NCBI RefSeq assembly: GCF_900091315.1
Contig: NZ_FLSP01000001.1
Location: 179,120-243,119 of the forward strand
Source: Streptomyces sp. DI166
GTDB lineage: Bacteria > Actinomycetota > Actinomycetes > Streptomycetales > Streptomycetaceae
Length of the DNA stretch: 64,000 nt
Reading direction: 5' to 3'
Part shown: in pieces, positions 23,840-32,996 of the stretch
Numbering within the stretch: the stretch's first letter is position 1
Layout of the letters: every line of letters starts with the position of its first letter
The notes under the pieces: model-generated
What the model was told of the DNA's origin: nothing
The model's database searches: none
Seen by the model: only the letters and a program-made list of their open reading frames with translations
Program-made: the position numbers and the translations under genes

Positions 23840-24502
23840 TCAGGCGTGCGGCACCGTGACCGCCGTGGCCACCAGTCCGCGGCCCGCCGTCCAGCGGCCC
23901 TCGAAGACGTCCAGGCGGCGGCCGCGGACCAGGGGGCCGGGGACGAGGAGCGTGGCGGTGAAGGTGCCGCCGGGGCGCAGGTCGATGTCGGCCTCGGTGA
24001 AATCCAGCCACTTGCCGGTGAGCGGGAACCACGCCTTGTAGACGGACTCCTTGGCGCTGAACAGCAGCCGGTCCCAGCGGATCTCCGGGCGCTCCCCGGC
24101 GAGCCGGTCGATCCGCTGGGCCTCGCCGGGCAGGGACACGGCGGGCAGCACCCCGTCCGGGAGCCGTTCGTCGGGTTCGGCGTCGATCCCGAGGGAGGCC
24201 AGGTCCTCGGCGCGGACCAGGGCGGCGGCGCAGTAGCCGTCGCAGTGGGTCATGCTGCCGGTCAGGCCGTCCGGCCAGCGCGGGGCGCCCCGTTCGCCTG
24301 GCAGCAGCGGCTGCGGGGGGACGCCGAGCTTTTCCATGGCCCGGCGGGCGCAGGAGCGTACGGCGGCGAACTCGCGGCGGCGCTTGTCCACCGCCTGCGC
24401 GACGACGGCCGCCTCCTCGGGGTACAGGTCGGCGGGCGAGGCGTCCTCCTCGCCGTACGCCGCCACGGTCACCACCGAGTCCGGCAGCAGTTCCTCGATC
24501 AC
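23840..24502 (-). CDS. 4'-phosphopantetheinyl transferase (Sfp/EntD type)
   Basis: A 220-aa enzyme that transfers phosphopantetheine from CoA to carrier proteins of polyketide and non-ribosomal peptide synthetases. The Mg/CoA motifs are visible: SLGIDAEPDERLP and LLFSAKESVYKAWFPLTGKW. The N-terminal EntD-like part has ELLPDSVVTVAAYGEE and TGSMTHCDGYCAAAL. GTG 24502 overlaps the stop of the metallophosphoesterase gene (GTGA). No synthase gene is in the window, so it probably serves clusters elsewhere in the genome. Confidence 0.87.
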   Translation of the reverse strand: MIEELLPDSVVTVAAYGEEDASPADLYPEEAAVVAQAVDKRRREFAAVRSCARRAMEKLGVPPQPLLPGERGAPRWPDGLTGSMTHCDGYCAAALVRAEDLASLGIDAEPDERLPDGVLPAVSLPGEAQRIDRLAGERPEIRWDRLLFSAKESVYKAWFPLTGKWLDFTEADIDLRPGGTFTATLLVPGPLVRGRRLDVFEGRWTAGRGLVATAVTVPHA

Positions 24503-25359
24503 GGGGCCCCTACCTCCCTGGGCAGTATGCGGCGCAGCCGTCCCGGCGGCTCCGGGCGCTTGCGCCACTCGCGCGGGTAGCCCACCGACACCTCCTCGAA
24601 CCGCACGCCGTCGTGGAAGGTGGTCCGGGGGATGTGCAGATGGCCGTAGACCATGGTCTCCACCCGGAACCTGCGGTGCCAGTCCGCGGTCAGCTCGGTG
24701 CCGCACCACATGGCGAACTCCGGGTGCCAGAGGATCTCCATGGGGTGCCGGTCCAGCGGGTAGTGGTTGACGAGCACCGTCGGCAGGTCCCCGGGGAGTT
24801 CGGCCAGGCGCCGCTCGGTGGCGGCGACCCGGGCCCGGCACCAGTCCTCTCGGGTGGGGTAGGGGTCGGGGTGCAGCAGGTACTCGTCGTTGCAGACGAT
24901 GCCGGTGCCGTGCGCGTACTCCAGTCCCTGTTCCTTGGTCACGCAGCCCTTGGGCAGGAAGGAGTAGTCGTAGAGCAGGAAGAGCGGGGCGACCGCGACG
25001 GGGCCGCCGGGACCGTCCCAGACGGGATAGGGGTCCTCCGGGGTGAGCACGCCCAGGTCGCGGCAGAGGGCGATCAGGTACTCGTAGCGGGCGACGCCGC
25101 GCAGCGTGACGGCGTCCCTCGGGTGGGTCCATAACTCGTGGTTGCCCGGGGCCCAGATGACCTTGGCGAACCGTCCCGCAAGCGTTTGCAGGGCCCATCG
25201 GATGTCGGCCACGGTCTCCGCGACGTCGCCGGCGACCACCAGCCAGTCGTCGTCGGTCTCGGGGCGCATCTTCTCGACCAGGGCGCGGTTCTCTTCGTAG
25301 CCGATGTGCAGGTCACTGATGGCCAGCAGCTGTCCGGCACCGCCGACCGTCGACGCCAC
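24499..25359 (-). CDS. Calcineurin-like metallophosphoesterase
   Basis: A 286-aa phosphoesterase with the full set of metal motifs in order: ISDLHIG, VAGDVAET, APGNHELW, LVNHYPLD and YGHLHIPR. The substrate is not evident. GTG 25359 was chosen for the ribosome site GGAGGGGGACG; longer readings run into the intergenic region. Its stop overlaps the phosphopantetheinyl transferase start, and this two-gene arrangement suggests a linked role in cofactor or CoA metabolism. Confidence 0.82.
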   Translation of the reverse strand: MASTVGGAGQLLAISDLHIGYEENRALVEKMRPETDDDWLVVAGDVAETVADIRWALQTLAGRFAKVIWAPGNHELWTHPRDAVTLRGVARYEYLIALCRDLGVLTPEDPYPVWDGPGGPVAVAPLFLLYDYSFLPKGCVTKEQGLEYAHGTGIVCNDEYLLHPDPYPTREDWCRARVAATERRLAELPGDLPTVLVNHYPLDRHPMEILWHPEFAMWCGTELTADWHRRFRVETMVYGHLHIPRTTFHDGVRFEEVSVGYPREWRKRPEPPGRLRRILPREVGAP

Positions 25360-25512
25360 CTTTCGTCCCCCTCCGTAGGTGGAAAGCACCACGAGAACAC
25401 ATTTGCGGTTCCGGGACAAGGCGGGTTCGCGCCCATGGCGGCGTTGCGGGGCGGGTGACGTCGGGGTCTCCCGACCGGGCCGGCCGTGATCGGGAAATCC
25501 GTAACACGCATG

Positions 25513-25660
25513 TTGCACGCGGGGCCTCGCGCAAGCCGTATGATCGCCCCAACACCACCGCTGGAACTTCCCTTCGTACGGGGCGGTTTGGTGTCCCTCC
25601 ATACTCCCTGGCCGGGCACGGCCCGCTTCGCCGTGCCCCGAAACCCGAAAGGCGGCCTGC
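25513..25660 (+). promoter_or_regulatory. Promoter and structured leader of the ATP-grasp gene
   Basis: This covers the right half of a 301-bp gene-free stretch (25360-25660). TATGAT at 25539-25544 is a strong -10, with TTGCAC at 25513-25518 as a loose -35. The transcript would then contain two stems: ACACCACCGC (25552-25561) pairing with GCGG/TGGTGT (25583-25594), and perfect 9-bp arms GGGCACGGC (25614-25622) and GCCGTGCCC (25630-25638). The second ends 22 bp before the ATG. The rest of the stretch shows nothing clear. Confidence 0.5.
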
Positions 25661-26791
25661 ATGGTCTCTCGCGTACGCGTCTGGCTCAACCGCACGTACG
25701 CGGAGAACGTGTTCTTCATGGATCAGCTCCGCCGAAATCCCAGTGATCGCGCGGTGGAGATCCATGCGACGCACGGTGACGCCGACTCCCCCGTGCTGGC
25801 CGCCGCCGACACCGCCGACCTGGAGCCGGAGGGCCTGTCCCCCGCCGCGTACGTGGAGTACGCGCTCGACCAGTGTGTGCGGCGCGGTATCGATGTCTTC
25901 GTGCCGCGGCTGCACCAGGCCGCGGTGGTGGCGCACCGCGCCGAGTTCGAGGCGGTCGGCACCGCGCTGCTGGCGCCGCCGCCGGAGGCCGTCGCGGTCT
26001 TCCAGGACAAGGTGATCGCGTACGAGGCCGTGCAGGCGATCGGTGTGCCGGTGCCGCCGTGGTGGCGGGTGCGCGGTGCCGAGGAACTGGTGGCGGCGGT
26101 CGAGGAGCTGGAGGCGGCCGGGCACCGGGCCTGCTTCAAGCCCGCGTCCGGCGCGGGCGGGGTGGGCTTCCGCGTGATCACCCGCGCCCCCTTCTCGCTG
26201 GTGCACCTGGAGGGCTTCCCGAGCCCGTACGTCCCGCTCGACCTGGTCGTGGACGCGCTCGCGCGGGCCGAGGAGGAGGTCGACTGGCTGGTCATGCCGC
26301 GGCTTGAGCAGCCGGAGGTGTCGGTGGACTGCCTCACCGGCCCCGACAACCGGATCCGGATGGCGGTGGGCCGCACCAAGAACGGCCGCCGCCGCGGGTT
26401 CACGCTGCACGAGCAGTGGCTGGAGCCGGCCCGGGCGCTCACCGAGGGCTTCGGGCTGCACTACCTGTCGAACATCCAGTTCCGGATGTTCGGGGACCGT
26501 CCGGTGCTGATGGACGTCAACACGCGTCCGGCGGGCGGGCTGCACCAGCTGTCGCTGTGCGGTATCAACGCCCCTTGGGCCGCTGTGCAGTTGGCGCTCG
26601 GCGAGGACCCGGGCGAGATCGTCCCGCCGTTCCTGGGGCAGGACTACACGGTCGTTTCCGGCCCCCGTCCGCTGCGGGGCGTGTCCCTGCCGCAGCAGCG
26701 TCCCGCGGAGCCGCAGCAGGCGCTGCCCGCCGTTCCGGCGCCGGTGGGCGCCGTCGAGGCGACGCGGGAGGGCCAGGCCCTGCCGCTGTAG
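25661..26791 (+). CDS. ATP-grasp domain protein of unknown substrate
   Basis: A 376-aa protein. The central and C-terminal parts carry ATP-grasp features: ACFKPASGAGGVGFRVI (ATP-binding Lys and Gly-rich loop, about residues 156-172) and QFRMFGDRPVLMDVNTRPAGG (Mg-binding Asp/Asn). An N-terminal pre-ATP-grasp domain contains LNRTYAENVFFMDQL and VPRLHQAAV. Such enzymes ligate a carboxylate to an amine, as in peptide or amino acid ligases. The last 50 residues are Pro/Gln rich. It is monocistronic with a structured leader, and no partner gene is evident. Confidence 0.75.
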   Translation: MVSRVRVWLNRTYAENVFFMDQLRRNPSDRAVEIHATHGDADSPVLAAADTADLEPEGLSPAAYVEYALDQCVRRGIDVFVPRLHQAAVVAHRAEFEAVGTALLAPPPEAVAVFQDKVIAYEAVQAIGVPVPPWWRVRGAEELVAAVEELEAAGHRACFKPASGAGGVGFRVITRAPFSLVHLEGFPSPYVPLDLVVDALARAEEEVDWLVMPRLEQPEVSVDCLTGPDNRIRMAVGRTKNGRRRGFTLHEQWLEPARALTEGFGLHYLSNIQFRMFGDRPVLMDVNTRPAGGLHQLSLCGINAPWAAVQLALGEDPGEIVPPFLGQDYTVVSGPRPLRGVSLPQQRPAEPQQALPAVPAPVGAVEATREGQALPL

Positions 26792-26827
26792 GGGTACCGC
26801 GGTACGGACCAATTCCCGCCGAACTCC

Positions 26828-26856
26828 TTGACAGTTCAGTTGGTCCATACCAATTT
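26828..26856 (+). promoter_or_regulatory. Chitinase promoter with a DasR-type operator
   Basis: TTGACA at 26828-26833 is a perfect -35. The palindrome TTGGTCCATACCAA (26840-26853) fits the DasR/chitinase consensus TGGTC-N2-GACCA apart from one base, and it sits between the -35 and the expected -10 (about 26851). DasR represses chitin genes until N-acetylglucosamine-derived phosphosugars appear. A 12-bp palindrome GTACCGCGGTAC lies further upstream (26794-26805). Confidence 0.7.
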
Positions 26857-26918
26857 GGGTTGCGCACTCTCGTTCTGCACCACCTCCCGAACCACCCCCA
26901 TATCTTCAGGGAGTTCGC

Positions 26919-28598
26919 GTGCGCACCTCACTGTTCAGACGTCCCGGACGTCGTCTCCTCGCACTGCTGGGCTCGGCGGCCCTCGCGCTCACCGGAGCGG
27001 TCGCCCTGCCCGGCACGGCCCACGCGGCCAACATCCTGTCCAACCCGGGCTTCGAGTCCGGCTCCCTCTCCCCCTGGACCTGCACCGGAAACCTCGGCTC
27101 GGTCGTCTCCTCGCCCGTGCACGGCGGCTCGCGGGCCCTGCAGGGCGCGGTGAGTTCGAGCGACATCGCCAGGTGCAGCCAGACGGTACGGGTCCAGCCG
27201 GGCACCGCGTACACGCTCAGCGGCTGGGTGCGCGGCAGCTATGTCTACCTCGGCGTCGAGGGCGGCGCCTCCACCTGGACCACCTCGCCGTCGGCGTACA
27301 GCAGGCTCACCGTCTCCTTCACTACCGGCCCCTCTCAGACCTCGGCCACCGTCTACACCCACGGCTGGTACGCGCAGGGCACCTACTACGCCGACGATGT
27401 GAGCCTGGACGGGCCGGGCGGCGGCTCGGACACCCAGGCGCCGACCGCGCCGGGCAACCTGCGCTCCACCGGAAAGAGCTCCACCAGCGTCTCGCTGGCC
27501 TGGAACGCCTCCTCCGACAACGTGGGCGTCACCTCCTACGACGTCTACCGCGGCTCCACCCTGGCGACCAGCGTGTCCGGGACGAGCGCCACGGTCGGCG
27601 GACTGTCGCCGAGCACCGCCTACACCTTCACCGTGCGGGCGCGCGACGCCGCCGGGAACACCTCGCCGGCCTCCAACGCGGTCAGCGTGACCACCGACCA
27701 GGGCGGCGGCGGAGGCGGCTTCAAGCAGGCCGCGCCCTATCTGTACCTCGGCTGGGGCGACCCGCCGAACGCGGCCTCGGTGATGAGCCAGACCGGTATC
27801 AAGTGGTACACGATGGCCTTCATCCTCTCCTCCGGCGGCTGCAACCCGGCCTGGGACGGCAACCGTCCGCTGACCGGCGGCAACGACCAGAGCGTCATCA
27901 ACTCCATCCGCGCGGCGGGCGGTGACATCGTGCCCTCGATCGGCGGCTGGAGCGGCAACAAACTCGGGCCGAACTGCTCGTCGGCGGAGGCCCTCGCGGG
28001 CGCCTACCAGCGGGTGATCGACGCCTACAACCTCAAGGCGATCGACGTCGACATCGAGAACACCGACGAGTTCGAGAACGCGGTGGTGCAGGACCGCATC
28101 CTCAACGCCCTGAAGATCGTCAAGGCCAACAACCCGGGCCTGCGCACGGTCATCACCTTCGGTACCACGACCACGGGACCGAACTACTGGGGCAACCGGC
28201 TCATCGAGCAGGCCAGGGCGCTCAACGCCGACATCGACGTGTTCACGATCATGCCGTTCGACTTCGGCGGCGGCGCCGACATGTACGGCAACACCGTGAA
28301 CGCGACGGAGGCCCTGAAGAACAAGCTCAAGTCCACCTTCGGCTGGGACGACGCGACCGCCTACGCGCACATCGGGATCTCCGGCATGAACGGGCTCAGC
28401 GACCAGCAGGAGCTGACCTCGCCGGGCACCTGGACGCAGATCCGCGACTGGGCGAACTCCCACCACATCGCGCGGCTCGCCTTCTGGTCGGTCAACCGTG
28501 ACCGGCCGTGCCCCGGCGGCGGCGTGGTGAGCAACTGCTCCGGCATCAGCCAGAGCAACTGGCAGTTCACCTCCATCACGGCCGGGTTCACCGGCTGA
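26919..28598 (+). CDS. Secreted family 18 chitinase with CBM and FN3 domains
   Basis: A 559-aa exported enzyme that hydrolyses chitin. Domains in order: Sec signal peptide (1-36, ending GTAHA), a carbohydrate-binding jelly roll (about 38-165, starting NILSNPGFESG), a fibronectin III domain (about 172-260), a Gly linker (262-267) and the GH18 catalytic domain (270-559). The catalytic acidic triad is Asp376-Asp378-Glu380 in AIDVDIEN. GTG 26919 has AGGGAG 6 bp upstream. It is transcribed alone from a DasR-type promoter and ends at a strong terminator. Confidence 0.92.
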   Translation: MRTSLFRRPGRRLLALLGSAALALTGAVALPGTAHAANILSNPGFESGSLSPWTCTGNLGSVVSSPVHGGSRALQGAVSSSDIARCSQTVRVQPGTAYTLSGWVRGSYVYLGVEGGASTWTTSPSAYSRLTVSFTTGPSQTSATVYTHGWYAQGTYYADDVSLDGPGGGSDTQAPTAPGNLRSTGKSSTSVSLAWNASSDNVGVTSYDVYRGSTLATSVSGTSATVGGLSPSTAYTFTVRARDAAGNTSPASNAVSVTTDQGGGGGGFKQAAPYLYLGWGDPPNAASVMSQTGIKWYTMAFILSSGGCNPAWDGNRPLTGGNDQSVINSIRAAGGDIVPSIGGWSGNKLGPNCSSAEALAGAYQRVIDAYNLKAIDVDIENTDEFENAVVQDRILNALKIVKANNPGLRTVITFGTTTTGPNYWGNRLIEQARALNADIDVFTIMPFDFGGGADMYGNTVNATEALKNKLKSTFGWDDATAYAHIGISGMNGLSDQQELTSPGTWTQIRDWANSHHIARLAFWSVNRDRPCPGGGVVSNCSGISQSNWQFTSITAGFTG

Positions 28599-28604
28599 CG
28601 ACCG

Positions 28605-28650
28605 CCTGACGGGCGTGGGGAGCACGGCTGGCATCCCCACGCCCGTCAGG
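28605..28650. terminator. Strong bidirectional terminator after the chitinase gene
   Basis: Perfect 16-bp arms CCTGACGGGCGTGGGG and CCCCACGCCCGTCAGG enclose a 14-nt loop. The structure lies between convergent genes and includes the stop codon of the GH29 gene, so it can serve both strands. Confidence 0.85.
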
Positions 28651-29896
28651 CACGTCCGGCACCCCGGTACACCTCCAGCTCGCCGTCGAGTTCGACGGCG
28701 AGCACGGTGGCGTACGGGTCGAGGTCGGCCCCGTCCGGCGGGTCGATCCACAGCACGCCCGGCGTCTCGTGCAGCCCGCCGATCACCCGGTACGGCAGTT
28801 CCCGGCCGCTCCCCAGCACGGTGACCCGGCGCGCCCTGCTGACCAACCCGCGCACCCCGATCTCGGCGCGCGGGATGTCGAACAGGGTCAGATACAGGGT
28901 GCGCCGGTCCGCCGACAGGGTGCTCGGGCCGTAGTGATGCCCGGCGGGCAGCCCCCGCCCGGTGCCGTACACGGCGTCCGCGTGCCGGGCGATCCAGTCG
29001 CCGAGCCCCTCCAGCCGCTCGGCCTGCGGGGCGGGGATCGTGCCGTCCTCGCGCGGGCCGACGTCGAGGAGCAGGTTGCCGCCCCCGCCGATGGTCTCGG
29101 TGAGGTAGCGGACCAGTTGGGCGACCGACTTGTGGTTGTGGTCCTGGTGCTGGAAGCCCCAGGAGTCGTTGACCGTCAGGCACAGCTCCCAGGGACCGTC
29201 CGGCGGGATCACCGGGGCGCCCTGCTCGGGGGTGGCGTAGTCGCCCTCGCTCAGCATGCGCGCGTTGAGGACGACGTCCGGGACCTCGGAGCGGATCAGG
29301 GCGGCCAGTTCGGGGATGCGCCACTGTTCCTCGCTGCGCTCCCACTCCCCGTCGAACCACAGCAGGTCGGGCCGGTAGCGGGTGGTCAGCTCGCGGATCT
29401 GGCCGTCCCGGTAGGCCAGGTACCGCTCCCAGGCGGCCGGGTCCTCGTCCCCCTCGGCGGGCTGGGCGTAGGGGTTCTCCTCCTGGCCCGGCAGTCCACC
29501 CGGCCTGCGGACGGTGGCGTAGTCGGGGTGGCTCCAGTCGGAGTGCGAGTAGTACAGGCCGACCTTCAGGCCCTCCTCGCGCAGGGCGTCGGTGTAGCCG
29601 CGGATCAGGTCCCGGCCGACGTTCAGCTTGCCGTGGGCGGAGTCCCACAGGGCGACGCCGTCGTGGTGACGGCTGGTGAGCACGGCATACCGGGCTCCGG
29701 CGCGCGCGAAGAGCCGTGCCCATTCCCTCGGTTGGTACCGGGCGGCGGTGAAGCGGTCGAGCTGGGAGAGGTAGCGGTCGTAGGGGACGCGTCCGTCGTA
29801 GAAGGACCAGGACTCCGCGACGCCGTCAACCGCGTAGATCCCCCAGTGGACGAAGATCCCCAGCTTGGCGTCGGTGAACCAGGGCGGTATCGGCAC
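28646..29896 (-). CDS. Alpha-L-fucosidase (GH29)
   Basis: A 416-aa GH29 enzyme that releases terminal L-fucose. Recognisable blocks include FTDAKLGIFVHWGIYAVDG, YAVLTSRHHDGVALWDS and LLWFDGEWE, with the nucleophile Asp expected in the last. No signal peptide is visible, so it acts in the cytoplasm on imported oligosaccharides. GTG 29896 starts two bases after the GH38 stop with GAGGAG upstream. It is the last gene of a GH4-GH38-GH29 operon. Confidence 0.85.
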   Translation of the reverse strand: MPIPPWFTDAKLGIFVHWGIYAVDGVAESWSFYDGRVPYDRYLSQLDRFTAARYQPREWARLFARAGARYAVLTSRHHDGVALWDSAHGKLNVGRDLIRGYTDALREEGLKVGLYYSHSDWSHPDYATVRRPGGLPGQEENPYAQPAEGDEDPAAWERYLAYRDGQIRELTTRYRPDLLWFDGEWERSEEQWRIPELAALIRSEVPDVVLNARMLSEGDYATPEQGAPVIPPDGPWELCLTVNDSWGFQHQDHNHKSVAQLVRYLTETIGGGGNLLLDVGPREDGTIPAPQAERLEGLGDWIARHADAVYGTGRGLPAGHHYGPSTLSADRRTLYLTLFDIPRAEIGVRGLVSRARRVTVLGSGRELPYRVIGGLHETPGVLWIDPPDGADLDPYATVLAVELDGELEVYRGAGRA

Positions 29897-29898
29897 GG

Positions 29899-32800
29899 TC
29901 AGCTCCTCGCCAGGCGGAGGGTCAGGATCTGGAACGGGCGCAGTTCGAGGGGGACGGCGCCGTCGGCGAGGGCCGCCTCGGACAAGGGGCGTTCCAGGAG
30001 GTCGGTGATGTGGGCCCGGGCGGTGCGGAAGCCGGGGCGCAGGGTGCCGCGGGCGCGACCGCCGCGGGACTCGTAGAGCCGTACGACCACGTCGCCGGAG
30101 CGGTCGTCGGCGAGCTTCACGGCCTCGACCGTGATCCCGTCGCCGTCGACCGCGACGACGGGGGCGGGCGGTGCGGCGGCGTCCGCCAGGCGCAGGGGCA
30201 GGTTGAGGGCGTAGCCCTCGGCGACCGCGTCCGCGATGTCGGCGCCGGGGAGCAGGGCGTAGGTGAAGCGGTGCCTGCCCTGGTCGGCCTCGGGGTCGGG
30301 GACGCGCGGGGCGCGGACCAGGCTGAGCCGGACCGTGGTGGTCGTACCGCCGTCCTCGCGGACCGTGCGGGAGACGTCGTGGCCGTAGGTGGAGTCGTTG
30401 ATGACGGCGACGCCGTAGCCGGGTTCGCCCACGTGCACCCAGCGGTGGCCGGACACCTCGAAACGGGCCGCCTCCCAGGTGGTGTTGGTGTGCGTGGGCC
30501 GCTGGACGTGGCCGAACTGGATCTCGGCGGCGGAGTGCGGGGCGCGGATGTCGATCGGGAAGCCCGCCTTGAGGAACTTCTCCGCCTCGTGCCAGTCGAG
30601 GTCGGTCGCGAAGTCGATGCGGGGGCTGTCGGCGCGCAGGGTGACGGTCTGGGTGATCGTGGAGCCGTTGCCGAAGGTGCGCACGACGCGGATCGCGCCG
30701 ATCAGCGGGTCCTGTTCGACGACCGTGATCCGCGTGGTCTCCAGCAGGTCGGTGTAGCGGTGCTGGTAGTGCTTGTCGACGTCCCAGGCGTCCCAGTAGT
30801 TGGGCAGGTCGGTGTGCAGGCGCAGCAAGTTGCCCTTGCCCGCGAGGACTTCGCGGCCCGCACGTCGGTCGAGGACGGAGGCGAGGGTGCCGTCGTCGGC
30901 GAGTTCGACGCGGACGAGGCCGTTGTCGAGGACGCGTTCCTCGACGGTCACGGGGTGCTGGGGCGCGACCGGGGTGAGGGGCGCGCTGCCGTTCGCCGGG
31001 ACGCGTACGAGGGCCGCGCTTCCGTCCGGCCTGCGCACCACCTCGCGCCGCTCGCAGGGACTGGTGTTGAAGACACGGCCCTCCCCCGCGCCCAGCGCCG
31101 CCAGCGCCTCCGCCGTCAGGGCCTCCGACTCCTCGGCCACACGGGCGTATTCGGCCTCCGCCTCCCGGTGCACCCAGGCGATGGAGGACCCGGGCAGGAT
31201 GTCGTGGAACTGGTGCAGCAGCACCGTCTTCCACAGCCGGTCCAGTCGCTCGTACGGGTAGGCGTACCCGGGTGCGTGCAGGGCCGCCGTGGTCGCCCAC
31301 AACTCGGCCTCGCGCAGGGCGTGTTCGCTGCGCCGGTTGCCCTGCTTGGTGCGGGCCTGGGTGGTGTAGGTGGCGCGGTGCAGTTCGAGGTAGAGCTCGC
31401 CGACCCAGACGGGGGCGTCCGGGTACTCCTCGCGGGCCTTGGCGAAGAACTCGTCCGGGTGCTCCACCACGACCTTCGGGGAGCCCTCCAAGTCGGCGAG
31501 CCTGCGCGCCCGTTCCATGATCTCGCGGGTGGGGCCGCCTCCGCCGTCGCCCCAGCCGAAGGGGGCGAGCGAGCGGGTGGCGCCGCCCTTCTCGGCGTAG
31601 TTGCGGACCGCGCGGGACATCTCCTCGCCGCTGAAGCGGGCGTTGTAGGTGTCGATGGGCGGGAAGTGGGTGAAGATGCGGGTGCCGTCGATGCCCTCCC
31701 ACCAGAAGGTGTGGTGGGGGAACCTGTTGGTCTGGTTCCAGGAGATCTTCTGGGTGAGGAACCACTCGTTGCCCGCGAGCTTGGCGAGCTGCGGGTAGGC
31801 CGCGTTGTAGCCGAAGGAGTCCGGCAGCCACACGCCCTTGGTCTCGATGCCGAAGTGCTCGATGAAGAACCGCTTGCCGTGCACGAACTGCCGGGCCACG
31901 GCCTCCCCGCCGGGCAGGTTGCCGTCGGCCTCCACCCACATGCCGCCGACCGGCACCCACTGCCCCTTGCGCACCGCCTCCTCGATACGCGCCCACACCT
32001 TCGGATAGTGGTCGCGCACCCACGCGTACTGCTGGGCCTGGGAGCAGGCGAAGACGAAGTCGTCGTACTCCTCGGCGAGCGCGGTGACATTGGAGAAGGT
32101 CCGGGCCGTCTTGCGCTTGGTCTCCCGAATCGGCCACAGCCACGCGGAGTCGATGTGGGCGTGGCCCACGCCGGAGATCACATGGGCGCTGGCGTGCGCG
32201 GGCCGGGACAGGGACGGTTTGAGGGCCTCGCGCACGGCGGGCGCCGAGCCGGGGATGTCGTCCAGGTCGAGGAGGTCCATGGCCCGGTCGAGGGCGTGCG
32301 CGATCTCGTGGCGGCGCGGGTCGTGCTCGCCCAGCTCCCGCATCAACTCGCTCAGCACCTGGACGTCCAGGTCGAGGTGGAAGACCTCCTCGTCGAGGAC
32401 GGCGAGGTCGGCGCGGCGGAAGGTGTAGAGGGGGCGGTCGCCCGCGGTCAGGACGTCGCCGAGGGGGGTGGGACGGGCGAAGCCGTCGGCCAGGATGTCG
32501 GGGTTGGAGGCCGCCTCGACGAGGTAGTCGATCCGCTCGCCGCCGGTCGCCGCCCGCGCCACGGGGACGTACTGGTTGAGCGGGTTGACGGCCTTCAGCG
32601 GGGTGCCGTCGGGGAGGTGGACGAGGGCCTCGGCCTGGTTGCCGGGCCAGTCGCCGGTGAAGCCGAGGTCGATGACCGTCTCGACGCGCCTGCCCGCCCA
32701 GGCGGCGGGCACCTCGCCGCGCACCCGGAACCAGGTGGTGCCCCACGGCGGCCCCCACGGGGTGTCCATCGCGAACGGGGTGTACGGGGCGGCGGCGGCC

Positions 32801-32940
32801 TCCTCGAACGGCACCGGTTCGCCCGGTGCCTGCCACGCCTCCACCGTCAGCGGCACGGTGGCCGCGTACAGCGCGGGGCGGATGCGCTGGTGGTGCAGGC
32901 GCTCGACACGCTGCTCGATCCTCCGGCGTTCGTCGTGCAT
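29899..32940 (-). CDS. Alpha-mannosidase (GH38)
   Basis: A 1013-aa cytoplasmic enzyme that trims alpha-mannosides. The zinc/nucleophile region shows SGVGHAHIDSAWLWPIRETK, the classic GH38 HxDxxW pattern, followed by the helical and large beta domains. The length is normal for the family. The ATG at 32940 has GGAG 8 bp upstream. It follows the GH4 gene by 51 bp, a gap that contains a LacI-type palindrome, and precedes the fucosidase gene. Together the three enzymes suggest breakdown of mannose/fucose-bearing glycans. Confidence 0.9.
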   Translation of the reverse strand: MHDERRRIEQRVERLHHQRIRPALYAATVPLTVEAWQAPGEPVPFEEAAAAPYTPFAMDTPWGPPWGTTWFRVRGEVPAAWAGRRVETVIDLGFTGDWPGNQAEALVHLPDGTPLKAVNPLNQYVPVARAATGGERIDYLVEAASNPDILADGFARPTPLGDVLTAGDRPLYTFRRADLAVLDEEVFHLDLDVQVLSELMRELGEHDPRRHEIAHALDRAMDLLDLDDIPGSAPAVREALKPSLSRPAHASAHVISGVGHAHIDSAWLWPIRETKRKTARTFSNVTALAEEYDDFVFACSQAQQYAWVRDHYPKVWARIEEAVRKGQWVPVGGMWVEADGNLPGGEAVARQFVHGKRFFIEHFGIETKGVWLPDSFGYNAAYPQLAKLAGNEWFLTQKISWNQTNRFPHHTFWWEGIDGTRIFTHFPPIDTYNARFSGEEMSRAVRNYAEKGGATRSLAPFGWGDGGGGPTREIMERARRLADLEGSPKVVVEHPDEFFAKAREEYPDAPVWVGELYLELHRATYTTQARTKQGNRRSEHALREAELWATTAALHAPGYAYPYERLDRLWKTVLLHQFHDILPGSSIAWVHREAEAEYARVAEESEALTAEALAALGAGEGRVFNTSPCERREVVRRPDGSAALVRVPANGSAPLTPVAPQHPVTVEERVLDNGLVRVELADDGTLASVLDRRAGREVLAGKGNLLRLHTDLPNYWDAWDVDKHYQHRYTDLLETTRITVVEQDPLIGAIRVVRTFGNGSTITQTVTLRADSPRIDFATDLDWHEAEKFLKAGFPIDIRAPHSAAEIQFGHVQRPTHTNTTWEAARFEVSGHRWVHVGEPGYGVAVINDSTYGHDVSRTVREDGGTTTTVRLSLVRAPRVPDPEADQGRHRFTYALLPGADIADAVAEGYALNLPLRLADAAAPPAPVVAVDGDGITVEAVKLADDRSGDVVVRLYESRGGRARGTLRPGFRTARAHITDLLERPLSEAALADGAVPLELRPFQILTLRLARS

Positions 32941-32982
32941 GGGGTCTCCAATGGGGCGGGCGGAAAGCCGACGGTAAGCCGG

Positions 32983-32996
32983 GGAAAGCGCTTACA
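32983..32996. promoter_or_regulatory. LacI-type palindrome before the GH38 gene
   Basis: The core AAGCGCTT (32986-32993) is a perfect palindrome with central CG, flanked by one more matching pair two bases out. It overlaps the GH4 stop and lies about 45 bp upstream of the GH38 start. This form is typical of operators for LacI-family sugar repressors. Confidence 0.55.

Noticed and set aside
26928..29723. A minus-strand open frame of 931 codons across the chitinase gene
   Set aside because: It is antisense to a clear secreted chitinase and crosses a strong terminator. No family features.
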